This document shows positions 8,771 to 19,533 of a stretch of 64,000 bases of DNA, in pieces. The notes beneath the pieces are model-generated. The model searched no databases and was not told where the DNA came from. It worked only from the letters and a program-made list of their open reading frames with translations. The stretch spans positions 165,222-229,221 of the forward strand of contig NZ_ML701736.1 in assembly GCF_008087345.1 (NCBI RefSeq), given 5' to 3'. The stretch's first letter is position 1. Every line of letters starts with the position of its first letter. Position numbers and translations under genes: made by a program. The stretch is from Nocardioides caldifontis (GTDB lineage: Bacteria > Actinomycetota > Actinomycetes > Propionibacteriales > Nocardioidaceae).

Positions 8771-9277
8771 TCACACGACGTGCGGCAGCGGGTGGCGCAT
8801 GCCGGTGCTGGTGTCGACCAGCGCCACGCTGGTGCCTACGGAAACCAGCGGCAGGACGTCGTAGACGGCGGCGGCGACCGCGGGGAGCTGGTCGAGGTGG
8901 AGCCGTGGCGCGAGCGTCAGGTGGGGCACCCAGTCGCCCGGGACGTAGTGCCGGTGCAGCTCCGCGCCGGTGGTCGCGCACGCCGTGGCGACGATCTCCT
9001 GCCGCTGCGCCAGCTCCGCCGTCACCGCGGGGGCCAGCCAGCACCGGCTCCGGCGGAAGGTGCCGAAGGCGTCGAACCGCAGCTCGACCGGCTCGCGGGC
9101 CGGGAGGGCGGAGAGCGCGTCGCGGACGGCGTCGAGGTCGTAGCTCCGCAGCGACGCGTAGGACAGGTGCGGGACGTGGCGGCCGTGGGTGTGGGTGAGC
9201 AGCGTCGGGACGCCGCCGTCCTCGAGCCGCCGCCACAACCGGCGTACGGCGGCGTCACCCCGTGCGTCGAGGAGCAC
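8771..9277 (-). CDS. 2'-5' RNA ligase/2H phosphoesterase family protein
   Basis: The protein contains the two HxS/T signatures of the 2H phosphoesterase superfamily, VPHLSYA near residue 35 and VPHLTLAP near residue 114. Members cleave or form 2'-5' or cyclic phosphodiester bonds in RNA or nucleotides; the substrate here is unknown. The only standard start is GTG at 9277, giving 168 residues. In the same frame the sequence continues upstream as AIALAVC, a plausible first beta strand, with a GGGAGG ribosome site a few bases before an ATC codon, so the real protein may start about seven residues earlier on a rare codon. It sits between the HAD phosphatase and the small 9317-9682 gene, all on the minus strand. 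Confidence 0.82.
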   Translation of the reverse strand: MLLDARGDAAVRRLWRRLEDGGVPTLLTHTHGRHVPHLSYASLRSYDLDAVRDALSALPAREPVELRFDAFGTFRRSRCWLAPAVTAELAQRQEIVATACATTGAELHRHYVPGDWVPHLTLAPRLHLDQLPAVAAAVYDVLPLVSVGTSVALVDTSTGMRHPLPHVV

Positions 9278-9316
9278 GCAGACGGCGAGGGCGATGGCCG
9301 ACCACCTCCCTCCCGG

Positions 9317-9682
9317 TCAGCTCTCCCAGGGAGCGTCCTCGCCCATCTTGGCGTAGTACTTCGCCAGGTGGCTCTTCACCCGGTCGATGTCCTTGTCGGG
9401 CAGGTCGATGCCTCCGCGTGCGCCCTGCATGATGTTGCCCGCGGCCATGACGCCGCGGGGGACGGCCTTCAGCTTCCCGTCGACGACGTCGGCGACGAGG
9501 AGCTTGTAGCCGGTGAAGTTCTCCTTCTTGTCCGCGTCGTACCACACGTGGGCGTCGCGGTACTTCTCGTTGGGCTCGTCGTTCGCCCCGGCCCACTCGC
9601 GCACGCGCTTCTCGGCGGCGCCGCCGTCCCACTCGCGGTCGCGGTCGGCCAGTGGCAGGTCCTGGAAGGCGGTGACCGCCAT
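9317..9682 (-). CDS. Small conserved protein resembling a domain of phage prohead proteases
   Basis: This 121-residue soluble protein has a WDGGAAEKRVREWA segment near the N-terminus, a FTGYKLLVADVVDGKLKAVP segment in the middle and a helical C-terminal part beginning DKDIDRVKSHL. From memory these segments resemble a region attached to HK97-type prohead proteases in phages, and stand-alone copies occur in actinobacterial chromosomes as hypothetical proteins. No phage genes are nearby, so it may be a domesticated remnant or an independent small protein. I chose ATG 9682 over GTG 9688 because AGGAGG lies five bases before the ATG. Its role is unknown. Confidence 0.72.
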   Translation of the reverse strand: MAVTAFQDLPLADRDREWDGGAAEKRVREWAGANDEPNEKYRDAHVWYDADKKENFTGYKLLVADVVDGKLKAVPRGVMAAGNIMQGARGGIDLPDKDIDRVKSHLAKYYAKMGEDAPWES

Positions 9683-9767
9683 CTCCACCTCCTGTGCTCG
9701 GGTTGCCCGTGGTCACCCCGTACCCCGCCTCGGGCCGGGAACACCGCCGGCTCGCTACGGTCGGCGC

Positions 9768-10331
9768 ATGACGAGCGACGAGCGGAGCATGCGGGAGCGG
9801 ATGCTCGCCGGGGAGCCCTACATCGCCGACGAGTCGGTCGGCACGCTGCACGAGGCGGCGATGGAGCTGCTCGAGGCCTACAACGCCACCTCGGTCCGCG
9901 AGCCGGCCCGTCGGCGCGAGCTCCTCGAGCGGCTGCTCGGCTCCGTGGGCGAGGAGACGGTCGTCCGGCCGCCGTTGTACGTCGACTACGGCAGCAACCT
10001 CACCATCGGTCGCGGCACCTTCGTGAACTTCGGGCTGGTCGCGCTGGACGTCGCCGCGATCACCATCGGCGACGACGTCCAGATCGGCCCCAACGTGCAG
10101 CTGCTCACCCCGACCCACCCGGTCGACCCCGAGTCGCGGCGGCAGAAGTGGGAGAGCGCGGAGCCGATCACGATCGGCGACAACGTGTGGCTCGGTGGCG
10201 GGGCGATCGTGTGCCCCGGCGTGAGGATCGGCGAGAACACCGTCGTGGGTGCCGGTGCCGTGGTCGCGAAGGACCTGCCGGCGAACGTGGTCGCGGTCGG
10301 CAACCCGGCGCGGGTGGTCCGGGAGCTCTGA
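9768..10331 (+). CDS. Sugar O-acetyltransferase, maltose acetyltransferase type
   Basis: This 187-residue enzyme transfers an acetyl group from acetyl-CoA to a sugar or galactoside in the cytosol. The N-terminal mac domain includes RMLAGEPY. The left-handed beta-helix follows, with repeating hexapeptides such as LTIGRG, ITIGDD and ITIGDN, and the conserved PTHPVDPESR loop that carries the catalytic His. The NVWLGGGA and GAGAVVAKDLP segments are typical of the Maa/LacA/NodL group. The ATG at 9768 opens MTSDERSMRE and the in-frame extension upstream is a shadow. It is divergent from the 9317-9682 gene and convergent with the response regulator. Natural sugar substrate is unknown. Confidence 0.93.
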   Translation: MTSDERSMRERMLAGEPYIADESVGTLHEAAMELLEAYNATSVREPARRRELLERLLGSVGEETVVRPPLYVDYGSNLTIGRGTFVNFGLVALDVAAITIGDDVQIGPNVQLLTPTHPVDPESRRQKWESAEPITIGDNVWLGGGAIVCPGVRIGENTVVGAGAVVAKDLPANVVAVGNPARVVREL

Positions 10332-10332
10332 G

Positions 10333-11001
10333 TCAGGCTTCGCCCGGCCGCACCAGCCCCGTCTCGTACGCCGCGACCACAGCCTGGACCCGGTCGCGCA
10401 GCCCGAGCTTGGTGAGCACGCCCGACACGTGGGTCTTCACGGTGGCCTCGCCGACGTAGAGCCGGGCGGCGATCTCGGCGTTCGACATCCCCTTGGCGAT
10501 CAGCCGCAGCACGTCCTTCTCGCGCTCGGTCAGCGCGGCGAGCTCGGCGGCCGGCTGCGTGCGCAGCGGCGAGGCGCTCGCGAACGACTCGATGACCCGT
10601 AGGGTGACCGTCGGGTCCAGCAGCCCACCACCCGAGGCCACCGTCCGCACCGCGTCGATGAGCCGTTCGGGAGGCGCGACCTTGAGGAGGAACCCGCTGA
10701 CCCCGGCCCGGAGCGCGGCCTCGACGTAGGCGTCCTCGTCGAAGGTCGTCAGCATCACCACCCGGGTCTCGGGGACCGCGGCCAGGACGCGGCGTGCACC
10801 TTCGAGCCCGTCCACACCGGGCATCCGGATGTCCATGAGCACGACGTCAGGGCGCAGCTCGGCGGCGGCCTGCTCGGCCGCCGCGCCGTCCTGCGCCTCG
10901 CCGACCACCTCGATGTCCGGCTCGGCGGTCAGCACCATCCGGAGCCCGACCCGGACCATCGCCTCGTCGTCGACGAGGACGACCCGGACCGGCGCGCTCA
11001 C
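10333..11001 (-). CDS. NarL/LuxR-type response regulator
   Basis: This 222-residue transcription factor has an N-terminal receiver domain (LVDDEAMVRVG) with the phosphoacceptor Asp57 in VVLMDIRMPG and a conserved Lys in GFLLKVAPP. A C-terminal LuxR helix-turn-helix follows (LTEREKDVLRLIAKGMSNAE). It is the partner of the histidine kinase encoded just upstream. The GTG at 11001 overlaps the kinase stop as GTGA, which is why I prefer it over the GTG at 11007. The regulon is unknown; the flanking genes give no clear target apart from the membrane protein at 12362, which is divergent from the pair. Confidence 0.93.
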   Translation of the reverse strand: MSAPVRVVLVDDEAMVRVGLRMVLTAEPDIEVVGEAQDGAAAEQAAAELRPDVVLMDIRMPGVDGLEGARRVLAAVPETRVVMLTTFDEDAYVEAALRAGVSGFLLKVAPPERLIDAVRTVASGGGLLDPTVTLRVIESFASASPLRTQPAAELAALTEREKDVLRLIAKGMSNAEIAARLYVGEATVKTHVSGVLTKLGLRDRVQAVVAAYETGLVRPGEA

Positions 11002-12179
11002 CGCCACCTGCCCGTCAGCGGCAGCCGGGCGTGCACCCGGAAGCCGCCGTCGCCACGGGGGCCCGCCTCGAGGGTGCCGCCGAACATCGCTGCGCGCTCC
11101 CGCATGCCCACCAGGCCGTGGCCGCCCACGTCGCTCGCGCCGACGGCGACGGGCACCCGGGCTCGCTCGTTCTCGACGGCGATCTCGACGGCGTCGGCGG
11201 CGTGGCGGACGGACACGGTCGTCACCGCGTCGGGGGAGTGGCGCAGGACGTTGGTGAGCGCCTCCTGCAGGATCCGGTAGGCCGTCACGTCCAGGGCCCT
11301 CGGCAGCGCCGCCGCCTCGCCGTCGACCACGAGCGTGACCGGCAGGCCTGCCGCGCGGACGTCGGTGACGAGCTCCTCGGCGCGGGCGAGGGAGGGGACG
11401 ACCGCCGCCGGCTCGCCGGTCCCGGACTCGCGCAGGATGCCGACCAGCGAGCGGAGCTCCTCGACCGACTGCCGGCCGAGCCGCTCGATCCCCAGCATGA
11501 CCTCACGCTCGGTGGGTCGGTCGGCGAGCACGTCCTCGAGCTGGCGGCGCAACCCGCCGACCTGCAGGGTCATCACGCTCACCGAGTGGGCGACCGCGTC
11601 GTGCACCTCGCGCGCGATCCGGGTGCGCTCCTCGACCACCGCGGCGTGGGCGGTCGCCTCGCGCTGGGCATCCAGGACGGCGGTCAGCTCGACGAGCTGG
11701 GCGGAGCGCTGCTGCTCCCGCCGGACGAGCGCCCCGGCCCACCGGCCCGGGAGGAACACCGCCGGGAAGAAGATCGTGTCCCAGCTGATCCCGTCGTGCA
11801 CCGCGGCGTCGGTGGCCAGGAAGACGACGACCGCCCCGAGGGTGCCGACCAGGGACGCGCGCGCGGAGACGGCGTACCCCGCCCAACCGACGGCGAGCAG
11901 CGTGGCGATGAGCCCCGAGCCTCCTGGTCCGGGGCCGCCGAGCGCGGCGGTGAGCGGGTAGAAGAGCGCGACCAGGACAGGCGCCGCGGCCGGGTAGCGC
12001 GCAGCGAGGAGGAACCCGGCTCCGATCCAGAACGCACCGATCGCGAGCGGCGCGAAGTCGACGCGGTAGGTGGTGTCGAGCCACGACTCCGTCAGCGCGA
12101 GCGCGGTGAGGATCGGTGCCGCGACGAGCGGGAACAGGCGCGGGTCGCGCAGCCTCGTGCGACTGTCCGGGCGGCTCAT
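10998..12179 (-). CDS. Sensor histidine kinase, HisKA_3 (NarL-partner) type
   Basis: This 393-residue membrane sensor has about five hydrophobic segments in residues 15-145 and then a short linker. The dimerisation/phosphoacceptor helix follows, with His193 in IAREVHDAVAHSV, and then an HATPase_c domain with the N-box LQEALTNVLRHS and glycine-rich GHGLVGMRER segments. There is no large extracellular loop, so the signal is probably sensed within or at the membrane. It forms a two-gene operon with the response regulator at 10333-11001 (GTGA overlap). The ATG at 12179 is the only reasonable start before the divergent membrane-protein gene. Confidence 0.93.
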   Translation of the reverse strand: MSRPDSRTRLRDPRLFPLVAAPILTALALTESWLDTTYRVDFAPLAIGAFWIGAGFLLAARYPAAAPVLVALFYPLTAALGGPGPGGSGLIATLLAVGWAGYAVSARASLVGTLGAVVVFLATDAAVHDGISWDTIFFPAVFLPGRWAGALVRREQQRSAQLVELTAVLDAQREATAHAAVVEERTRIAREVHDAVAHSVSVMTLQVGGLRRQLEDVLADRPTEREVMLGIERLGRQSVEELRSLVGILRESGTGEPAAVVPSLARAEELVTDVRAAGLPVTLVVDGEAAALPRALDVTAYRILQEALTNVLRHSPDAVTTVSVRHAADAVEIAVENERARVPVAVGASDVGGHGLVGMRERAAMFGGTLEAGPRGDGGFRVHARLPLTGRWR

Positions 12180-12361
12180 GGCGTCACCTTAGGGGCGGGA
12201 CCTCCGCCCTGTGATCCGCCACGAGGGGGAGGGGAGACGCCGTCGCCTTCCGCCGTACGACGGAGGCAGGTCGGTGCGTCACGGGCGAGGCGGGGTGACC
12301 TGGCGCGGCCGGAGAGTTCCGGTGTCGCCGAGGGACGGCGCCACCCGAACAGGAGGACCTG

Positions 12362-13057
12362 ATGACCACCACCGCATCGCCCGTCACCACTCCCGACCGC
12401 GCCGACGCGTCACCGCGCTGGAGCGGCTCCATGAAGCTCGCCGGCGGCATCGCCCTCGTCGCCGGTGTCCTCTGCTGGTCCGCGGGGATGGTGTTCTCGC
12501 CGGACTCCGAGAGCATGAAGGACGCGGACTACATCGCCTCGATGGCCCGGGACCTCACGAACACCCAGATCTCGGCGCTGTTCCTGCACTATGCCAACCT
12601 CCTCCTGGGGGTCGGCGTCCTGGCCGCCCCGTCGCTGGTCCGCGGGGCCCGCGGCCTGGGCATGGTGGTGGTCGGTGCGCTGATGACCTGCCTCGGCTGC
12701 CTCAACGTCTCGGGGATGGTCCTCAGCGACTGGTGGAACGCCGCCACCGGACGGCTGCTGTCCGAGGAGCAGGCCGTCGCGGTCTTCCGGCACGTGCAGG
12801 ACGCGTCGCTGCTGCCGATCTGGAAGGGCACGGAGATCTTCGCGATGCTCGGCATCGTGGTGGTCCTCGCCGGCCTCGCCCGCGCCGGGGTCCTCGGCTG
12901 GTGGACGATCGGCGTCTACGTGCTGGGCTTCGTCGGCCTGATGGTCTGGGGCGCCACCCTGCCGCTCGCCGCTGCCGCCGGCGTCCTGGTCGCCTTCTCG
13001 CCCCTCGCGGTCGTCGGCATCCGGCTGGTGCAGCGGTACCGGCTCGAGACCCGCTGA
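12362..13057 (+). CDS. Integral membrane protein of unknown function
   Basis: This 231-residue protein has about six hydrophobic segments, beginning near residue 25 and ending near residue 222, with a soluble loop (about residues 45-70, rich in Asp, Met and Ser) after the first. The layout resembles small multi-pass proteins often annotated DUF4386-like, but I cannot confirm the family. A ribosome site AGGAGG lies about five bases before the ATG at 12362. It is divergent from the two-component system, with 182 bases between them, so it is a candidate target of that regulator; this is inference only. Confidence 0.8.
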   Translation: MTTTASPVTTPDRADASPRWSGSMKLAGGIALVAGVLCWSAGMVFSPDSESMKDADYIASMARDLTNTQISALFLHYANLLLGVGVLAAPSLVRGARGLGMVVVGALMTCLGCLNVSGMVLSDWWNAATGRLLSEEQAVAVFRHVQDASLLPIWKGTEIFAMLGIVVVLAGLARAGVLGWWTIGVYVLGFVGLMVWGATLPLAAAAGVLVAFSPLAVVGIRLVQRYRLETR

Positions 13058-13073
13058 GCTCGCAGCCCCGTTC

Positions 13074-13118
13074 CCGACGTACGGACGGTTCCAGCAACTG
13101 GAACCGTCCGTACGTCGG
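13074..13118. terminator. Perfect 21-bp inverted repeat with 3-base loop
   Basis: Positions 13074-13094 are the exact reverse complement of 13098-13118, with CAA between them. Beyond a single mismatch (13073/13119), three more pairs extend the stem. The arms start CCGACGTACGG. It lies 16 bases after the stop of the membrane-protein gene and 65 bases before the start of the hydrolase gene. As RNA it would form a very stable hairpin and could terminate transcription, although no T-run follows. The arm sequence CGTACG partly recurs just downstream (13142-13163), so a protein-binding site is an alternative. Confidence 0.7.
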
Positions 13119-13182
13119 AAACCAGGGCGTCCACGAGAGGTCGTACGTCGGGAGCAGCGTACGGCGGCGGCAGACTTGGGTC

Positions 13183-14010
13183 ATGGCGTCGTGGCCGCGA
13201 AGGATCGGGCGGGCGGCGTTGGTGCTGCTCGTGCTGGGAGGTGTGGGGTTGGCAGGGTTGTGGGCGTTCCAGCGACAGCTGATCTACTTCCCCGACCCGG
13301 CTCCGGTGGGTGAGGCCGCACGGGTCCTCGACGGAGCGGAGGACGTCACGCTGAGCACGGCCGACGGGCTGGAGCTCGGCGCATGGCTGGTCCACCCGCG
13401 AGCGGCGGTCGACCGCGGATGGGCGGTGCTCGTGCTCCCCGGCAACGGCGGCAACCGGGCCGGACGGGTCGGGCTCGCCGACCTGCTGCAGGACGAGGGG
13501 TTCACGGTCCTGCTCGTCGACTACCGGGGGTACGGCGGCAACGCGGGCGACCCCTCGGAGGAGGGGCTGGCCCAGGACGCCGACGCAGCGGTGGCCCTGC
13601 TCGAGGAGCGGGGCTTCACCGCCGACCGCACGGTGTACCTGGGGGAGTCGCTCGGCACCGGGGTGGCCGCGGCCCTGGCGATCCGGCACCCGCCGGCCGG
13701 GATGGTGCTGCGCTCGCCGTTCACCGAGCTCGCGGCGGTCGGCGCCCACCACTACCCGTGGCTCCCGGTCCGGCTGCTGCTCCGCGACCGGTTCCCGGTG
13801 CTCGCGCACGTGCGGGAGAGCGACGTACCGGTGGTCGTGGTGCGCGGCAGCGCCGACGACGTGGTGCCGACCGGGCTCAGCGCCGAGGTGGCCGCCGGGG
13901 CGCGGAACCTGGTCGAGGACAAGGTCCTCGAGGGCGTCGGCCACAACGACCCCGAGATGTTCGGGAGCGACGTCGTCGACGCGGTGGTGCTGCTCGCCGA
14001 GCGCGGCTAG
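13183..14010 (+). CDS. Alpha/beta hydrolase, membrane-anchored
   Basis: This 275-residue hydrolase begins with an uncleaved-looking signal anchor (residues about 9-28), followed by the QRQLIYFPDP motif typical of the BEM46/YfhR-like group of alpha/beta hydrolases. The nucleophile elbow is GESLGTG, and the acid and base residues are visible as Asp in GSADDVVP and His in GVGHNDPEM. The fold should sit on the outer face of the membrane. The substrate is unknown. The ATG at 13183 follows the inverted repeat at 13074-13118 and opens MASWPRRIGRA with positively charged residues before the anchor. Confidence 0.88.
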   Translation: MASWPRRIGRAALVLLVLGGVGLAGLWAFQRQLIYFPDPAPVGEAARVLDGAEDVTLSTADGLELGAWLVHPRAAVDRGWAVLVLPGNGGNRAGRVGLADLLQDEGFTVLLVDYRGYGGNAGDPSEEGLAQDADAAVALLEERGFTADRTVYLGESLGTGVAAALAIRHPPAGMVLRSPFTELAAVGAHHYPWLPVRLLLRDRFPVLAHVRESDVPVVVVRGSADDVVPTGLSAEVAAGARNLVEDKVLEGVGHNDPEMFGSDVVDAVVLLAERG

Positions 14011-14190
14011 GGATCAGAGGATCGAGGCCGTGGCCGCACGGGTGCACGTGGTCGAGCACCGCTACCACCGCACCCGAGCCGTCGGGCCAGCAGGAGACGC
14101 CCGGGGCGGGTGTGGTGTGAGCGACGCGAAGTGGGTAAGGGCGAGGCAGGTCACACCTCCGATGACCCCTGCCCGCAAGAGGGGAACGCG

Positions 14191-16382
<2,192 letters not shown>

Positions 16383-16386
<4 letters not shown>

Positions 16387-16571
16387 CCGGGCGGCTCCTC
16401 GAGGCGGCCCGCGGGGTCCGCTGGTACCTCCGCGAGGTCACCGGCGAGGCCAAGTGGGACGCCTACCTCGCCCGCTGCGAGGCCGAGGGGTGCACGCCCA
16501 TGACCCGTCGGGAGTACGAGCGGCACCGGGCCGACCACAAGGAGCGGAGCGCGCAGGGGCGGTGCTGCTGA
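16383..16571 (+). CDS. YbdD/YjiX family small protein (CstA partner)
   Basis: This 62-residue soluble protein belongs to the YbdD/YjiX family (DUF466). The core residues WYLREVTGEAKWDAYL and the MTRREYERHRADHKE tail are typical. Genes for these proteins nearly always follow cstA-like genes and their products are needed for full transport activity in E. coli. The start is GTG at 16383, whose last two bases overlap the cstA stop codon (GTGA). It ends with two cysteines, seen in many family members. It is too short to appear in length-filtered gene calls but is well supported. Confidence 0.93.
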
Positions 16572-16580
16572 GGGCTGCGG

Positions 16581-18218
16581 TCACTCCGCCGAGCGGTAGC
16601 CGACCTGGTTGACCGCGTGGACCACGGCGGTGCCGGTGGTCTCGTCGACACCGAGGACGACCTGCTGGTCGACCAGGCCACTCAGCTCCTCGAGGTTGGT
16701 CTCCACCGTCCCGTCGAGGTCGAGGTCGGCCAGCGCGGGGGAGGCGAGCCAGGTCTCGTCGCCCACGTCGAGCACGAGGTCCTCGCCGGGCTCCTCGCCG
16801 CGGACCGGGTCGACGAGCACCCACACGCCGTCGCAGGCGGTCAGGGTGCCGGTCACCGTCGTGAGCACCGGCTCCGCGGCCGGCACGGCGGGCACGGCGG
16901 CCTCGGGGCAGGTCGGCTCGGGCTCGGGCTCCGGGTCCGGCGTGGGCTCCGGGTCGGGGGTCGGGCTCGGCTCCGGGTCGGGATCCGGCGTCGGGCTCGG
17001 CTCCGGGTCAGGTTCCGGCGTCGGAGTGGGGTCGGGCGTCTCCTTCGGAGGCTGCTCGTCGTGCCCCTTGCCGTCCTTGCCGTCGTTTCTCCCGTCCTCG
17101 TCGCGGTCCTTCTTCCCGCGGTCGTCGCGCTTGCCGTCGCGGTCCTTGCCGCCGTCCTTGCCGCCGTCCTTGCTGCCGTCCTCGTCGCGGTCGCCGTCCC
17201 GCTGCCGGGCGTCCGGCGGGTCGGGCGTGGTCGAGCCGCGGCCCTGCCACCGGTCGTCGCCGCCGGCGGGGAAGGTGCGCTGGTCGGGCAGTTCCACCTC
17301 GGTGGCGGGGAGGAACAGCGGCGGTTCGGGGGCGGCGGCGAGCGCGGCGTACGCCTCGGTCAGGGCGACCACCCGGTCGGCGTACCCGGGAGAGCTGTTG
17401 AACGCCTCCACCGCGGCCCGGAGCCCCTGTGGGGTGTCGAGGGCGTCGCCGACCGAGCAGAGGTACACGCCCACGGCGAGCGCGGCGTCGTCGATGTCGT
17501 GCGGTGAGCGGACGCCGTCACCGTCGCCGTCCACGGCGACCTGCGGCCAGGTGCCCGGGAGCAGCTGGAAGGGGCCGACGCCGCGGTCCCACCGCGGGTC
17601 CTCGTCGAGGGTCCCGGCGTCGGTGTCGGCGACCTCGGCCCGCCCGTCGCGCCCGTCGAGGCGGGGGCCGACCAGGGAGGGGGTGGTGACCCCGTCCTCG
17701 CCGAGGGTGGCGCCGTCCTTGCGGCCGTGGTCGGACTCGACCTGGCCCAGGGCGGCGAGGAGCGTCCAGTCGAGCGCGCACGTCGGGTCGGCCTCCTCGA
17801 AGGCCGCGGCGGTCAGCGAGTAGGCGAGCCGGGCGCGCTCCGGCAGCACGTCGAGCCCCGTCGCCGCCGCGACGGTCGCGCCGTCCGCGGGCAGCACCGT
17901 GGCGCTGGCCCGGAGGGCGTCGACGGGAGCGACCGAGCCGACCTCGTCGACGGAGTCGGAGGTGTCCGGGGTCGGGGGTGCGGCCTCGAGGGAGTCCCGC
18001 GCGCCCGCGGTGAACGCGTCGGCGGGCTCGTCCTGCGGGACGGTGGCGCCGGAGGCGACCAGCGAGCCGGTGACCGCCACCGCGCCGAACGCGAACCCCA
18101 CGGCCCGCGCGGACGCGTTCAGCGGTGACGAGCCCGGCCGGGCGGGCACACGTCGCGGCCGGCCCGAGCCTCGGACGGGACGGAGGAGCCGACGGAGTCG
18201 ACCCGGCGGACGCGACAC
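16581..18218 (-). CDS. Secreted lytic-transglycosylase-like protein with D/K/P-rich linker
   Basis: The 545-residue product has an N-terminal hydrophobic export segment at about residues 36-60. A lysozyme-like transglycosylase domain at about 145-290 carries the candidate catalytic Glu in LGQVESDHGR and the GVGPFQLLPGTW segment, as in MltB-like enzymes. A highly charged Asp/Lys/Gly-rich tract (about 340-390) follows, then a Pro-Thr-Asp-Glu repeat tract (about 395-430) and a C-terminal globular domain with two cysteines that I do not recognise. It probably acts on peptidoglycan outside the cell. The start is GTG at 18218; the overlapping ATG two bases away is in another frame. It faces the cstA-ybdD pair. 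Confidence 0.85.
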   Translation of the reverse strand: MSRPPGRLRRLLRPVRGSGRPRRVPARPGSSPLNASARAVGFAFGAVAVTGSLVASGATVPQDEPADAFTAGARDSLEAAPPTPDTSDSVDEVGSVAPVDALRASATVLPADGATVAAATGLDVLPERARLAYSLTAAAFEEADPTCALDWTLLAALGQVESDHGRKDGATLGEDGVTTPSLVGPRLDGRDGRAEVADTDAGTLDEDPRWDRGVGPFQLLPGTWPQVAVDGDGDGVRSPHDIDDAALAVGVYLCSVGDALDTPQGLRAAVEAFNSSPGYADRVVALTEAYAALAAAPEPPLFLPATEVELPDQRTFPAGGDDRWQGRGSTTPDPPDARQRDGDRDEDGSKDGGKDGGKDRDGKRDDRGKKDRDEDGRNDGKDGKGHDEQPPKETPDPTPTPEPDPEPSPTPDPDPEPSPTPDPEPTPDPEPEPEPTCPEAAVPAVPAAEPVLTTVTGTLTACDGVWVLVDPVRGEEPGEDLVLDVGDETWLASPALADLDLDGTVETNLEELSGLVDQQVVLGVDETTGTAVVHAVNQVGYRSAE

Positions 18219-18334
18219 ATGAACCCCCAGGAGACGATCGCCGCCAGCCTAACCGGCGCCCCTCGACCGGAAAGGGCCCATAGGTCCCTGGCGAGGAGTA
18301 CGGACGGTGCCCGTCGGTGTGCTTCGCTGGTGGC

Positions 18335-19462
18335 GTGCAGATCGAGTTCCACCCCTCGCCCCGGCCGACGCTCGGCGTGGAGTGGGAGCTCGCGCTGGTC
18401 GACCACCGCACGCGCGACCTGAGCAACTGCGCCGAGGGGCTGCTCGAGGAGGTCCGGCCCCGGCTCCCCGACGGTCGCCGGCTCCACCAGGAGCTGCTGC
18501 GCAACACCGTCGAGCTCGTCACCGGGGTCTGCGAGACGGTCGGGGAGGCGATGGACGACCTGCGCGCCACCCTCGACGTCGTGCTGCCGGCGGCCGAGGC
18601 CGTCGGCGCGGACCTGTTCGGGGCGGGGACTCACCCCTTCGCCTCGTGGTCGACGCAGCAGCTGAGCCCGGGCCACCGCTACGAGGAGCTGATCAACCGC
18701 ACCCAGTGGTGGGGCCGCCAGATGCTGATCTGGGGGCTGCACGTCCACGTCGGGATGCCCGACCGTGACCGGGTGCTGCCGGTGCTGTCCTCGCTGCTCA
18801 ACTACTTCCCGCACCTGCAGGCGCTGTCGGCGTCGTCGCCGGTCTGGGCCGGCACGGACACCGGCTACGCGTCCAACCGGGCGCTGATGTTCCAGCAGCT
18901 GCCCACTGCCGGGCTCCCTTTCCAGTTCGAGCGGTGGGGCGAGTTCGAGGCGTTCGTCCAGGACCAGCTGACCACCGGCGTGATCGAGGAGCTGTCGGAG
19001 ATCCGGTGGGACGTGCGCCCGTCGCCGAAGCTCGGCACCATCGAGAACCGGGTCTGCGACGGCGTCTCCAACCTCCGCGAGCTCGCCGCGCTGGTGGCCC
19101 TCATGCACTGCCTCGTCGTGGACTTCGACACCCGGCTCGCGAACGGCGAGGAGCTGCCCACGATGCCGCCCTGGCACGTGCAGGAGAACAAGTGGCGCTC
19201 GGCGCGCTACGGCCTGGAGGCGATCGTGATCCTCGACGCCGCCTCCGAGGAGCGGCTGGTCACCGAGGACCTCGAGGAGCTGCTCGACCGGCTCGTTCCC
19301 GTGGCCCGCCGGCTGCGGTGCGAGGAGGAGCTGGGCCGGGTGGCGGAGATCGTCTCGCACGGTGCGTCGTACCAGCGGCAGCGGGCGGTCGCCGAACGCA
19401 CCGGCGGCGACCTCGTCGCGGTGGTCGACTCCGTGGTCCGCGAGCTGACCGACCAGGGCTGA
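18335..19462 (+). CDS. Carboxylate-amine ligase, YbdK-type glutamate-cysteine ligase family
   Basis: This 375-residue ATP-grasp-like protein belongs to the GCS2 family (YbdK, EgtA relatives). Supporting segments are GVEWELALVD at the N-terminus, ELLRNTVELVTG, the metal-binding LHVHVGMPD, and ENRVCDGVSNLRE. YbdK-type enzymes have weak glutamate-cysteine ligase activity, and the physiological substrate is uncertain in actinomycetes, which use mycothiol. I prefer the GTG at 18335 (VQIEFHPSPRP), which matches the usual N-terminus of the family; GTG at 18317 would add six residues. No pathway partner is adjacent. Confidence 0.9.
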   Translation: MQIEFHPSPRPTLGVEWELALVDHRTRDLSNCAEGLLEEVRPRLPDGRRLHQELLRNTVELVTGVCETVGEAMDDLRATLDVVLPAAEAVGADLFGAGTHPFASWSTQQLSPGHRYEELINRTQWWGRQMLIWGLHVHVGMPDRDRVLPVLSSLLNYFPHLQALSASSPVWAGTDTGYASNRALMFQQLPTAGLPFQFERWGEFEAFVQDQLTTGVIEELSEIRWDVRPSPKLGTIENRVCDGVSNLRELAALVALMHCLVVDFDTRLANGEELPTMPPWHVQENKWRSARYGLEAIVILDAASEERLVTEDLEELLDRLVPVARRLRCEEELGRVAEIVSHGASYQRQRAVAERTGGDLVAVVDSVVRELTDQG

Positions 19463-19533
19463 GTCCGGGGGCGTGGGCGGCGGGCCCGCGGGTACACCTG
19501 CTCCGTGGAACCAGCCCCCGCCGCGGCCCGCCG

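Noticed and set aside
16900-17220. Tandem repeats resembling a CRISPR or satellite array
   Set aside because: They are in frame within the transglycosylase-like gene and encode Pro-Thr-Asp-Glu and Asp-Lys-Gly repeats; spacing is irregular and there are no spacers.
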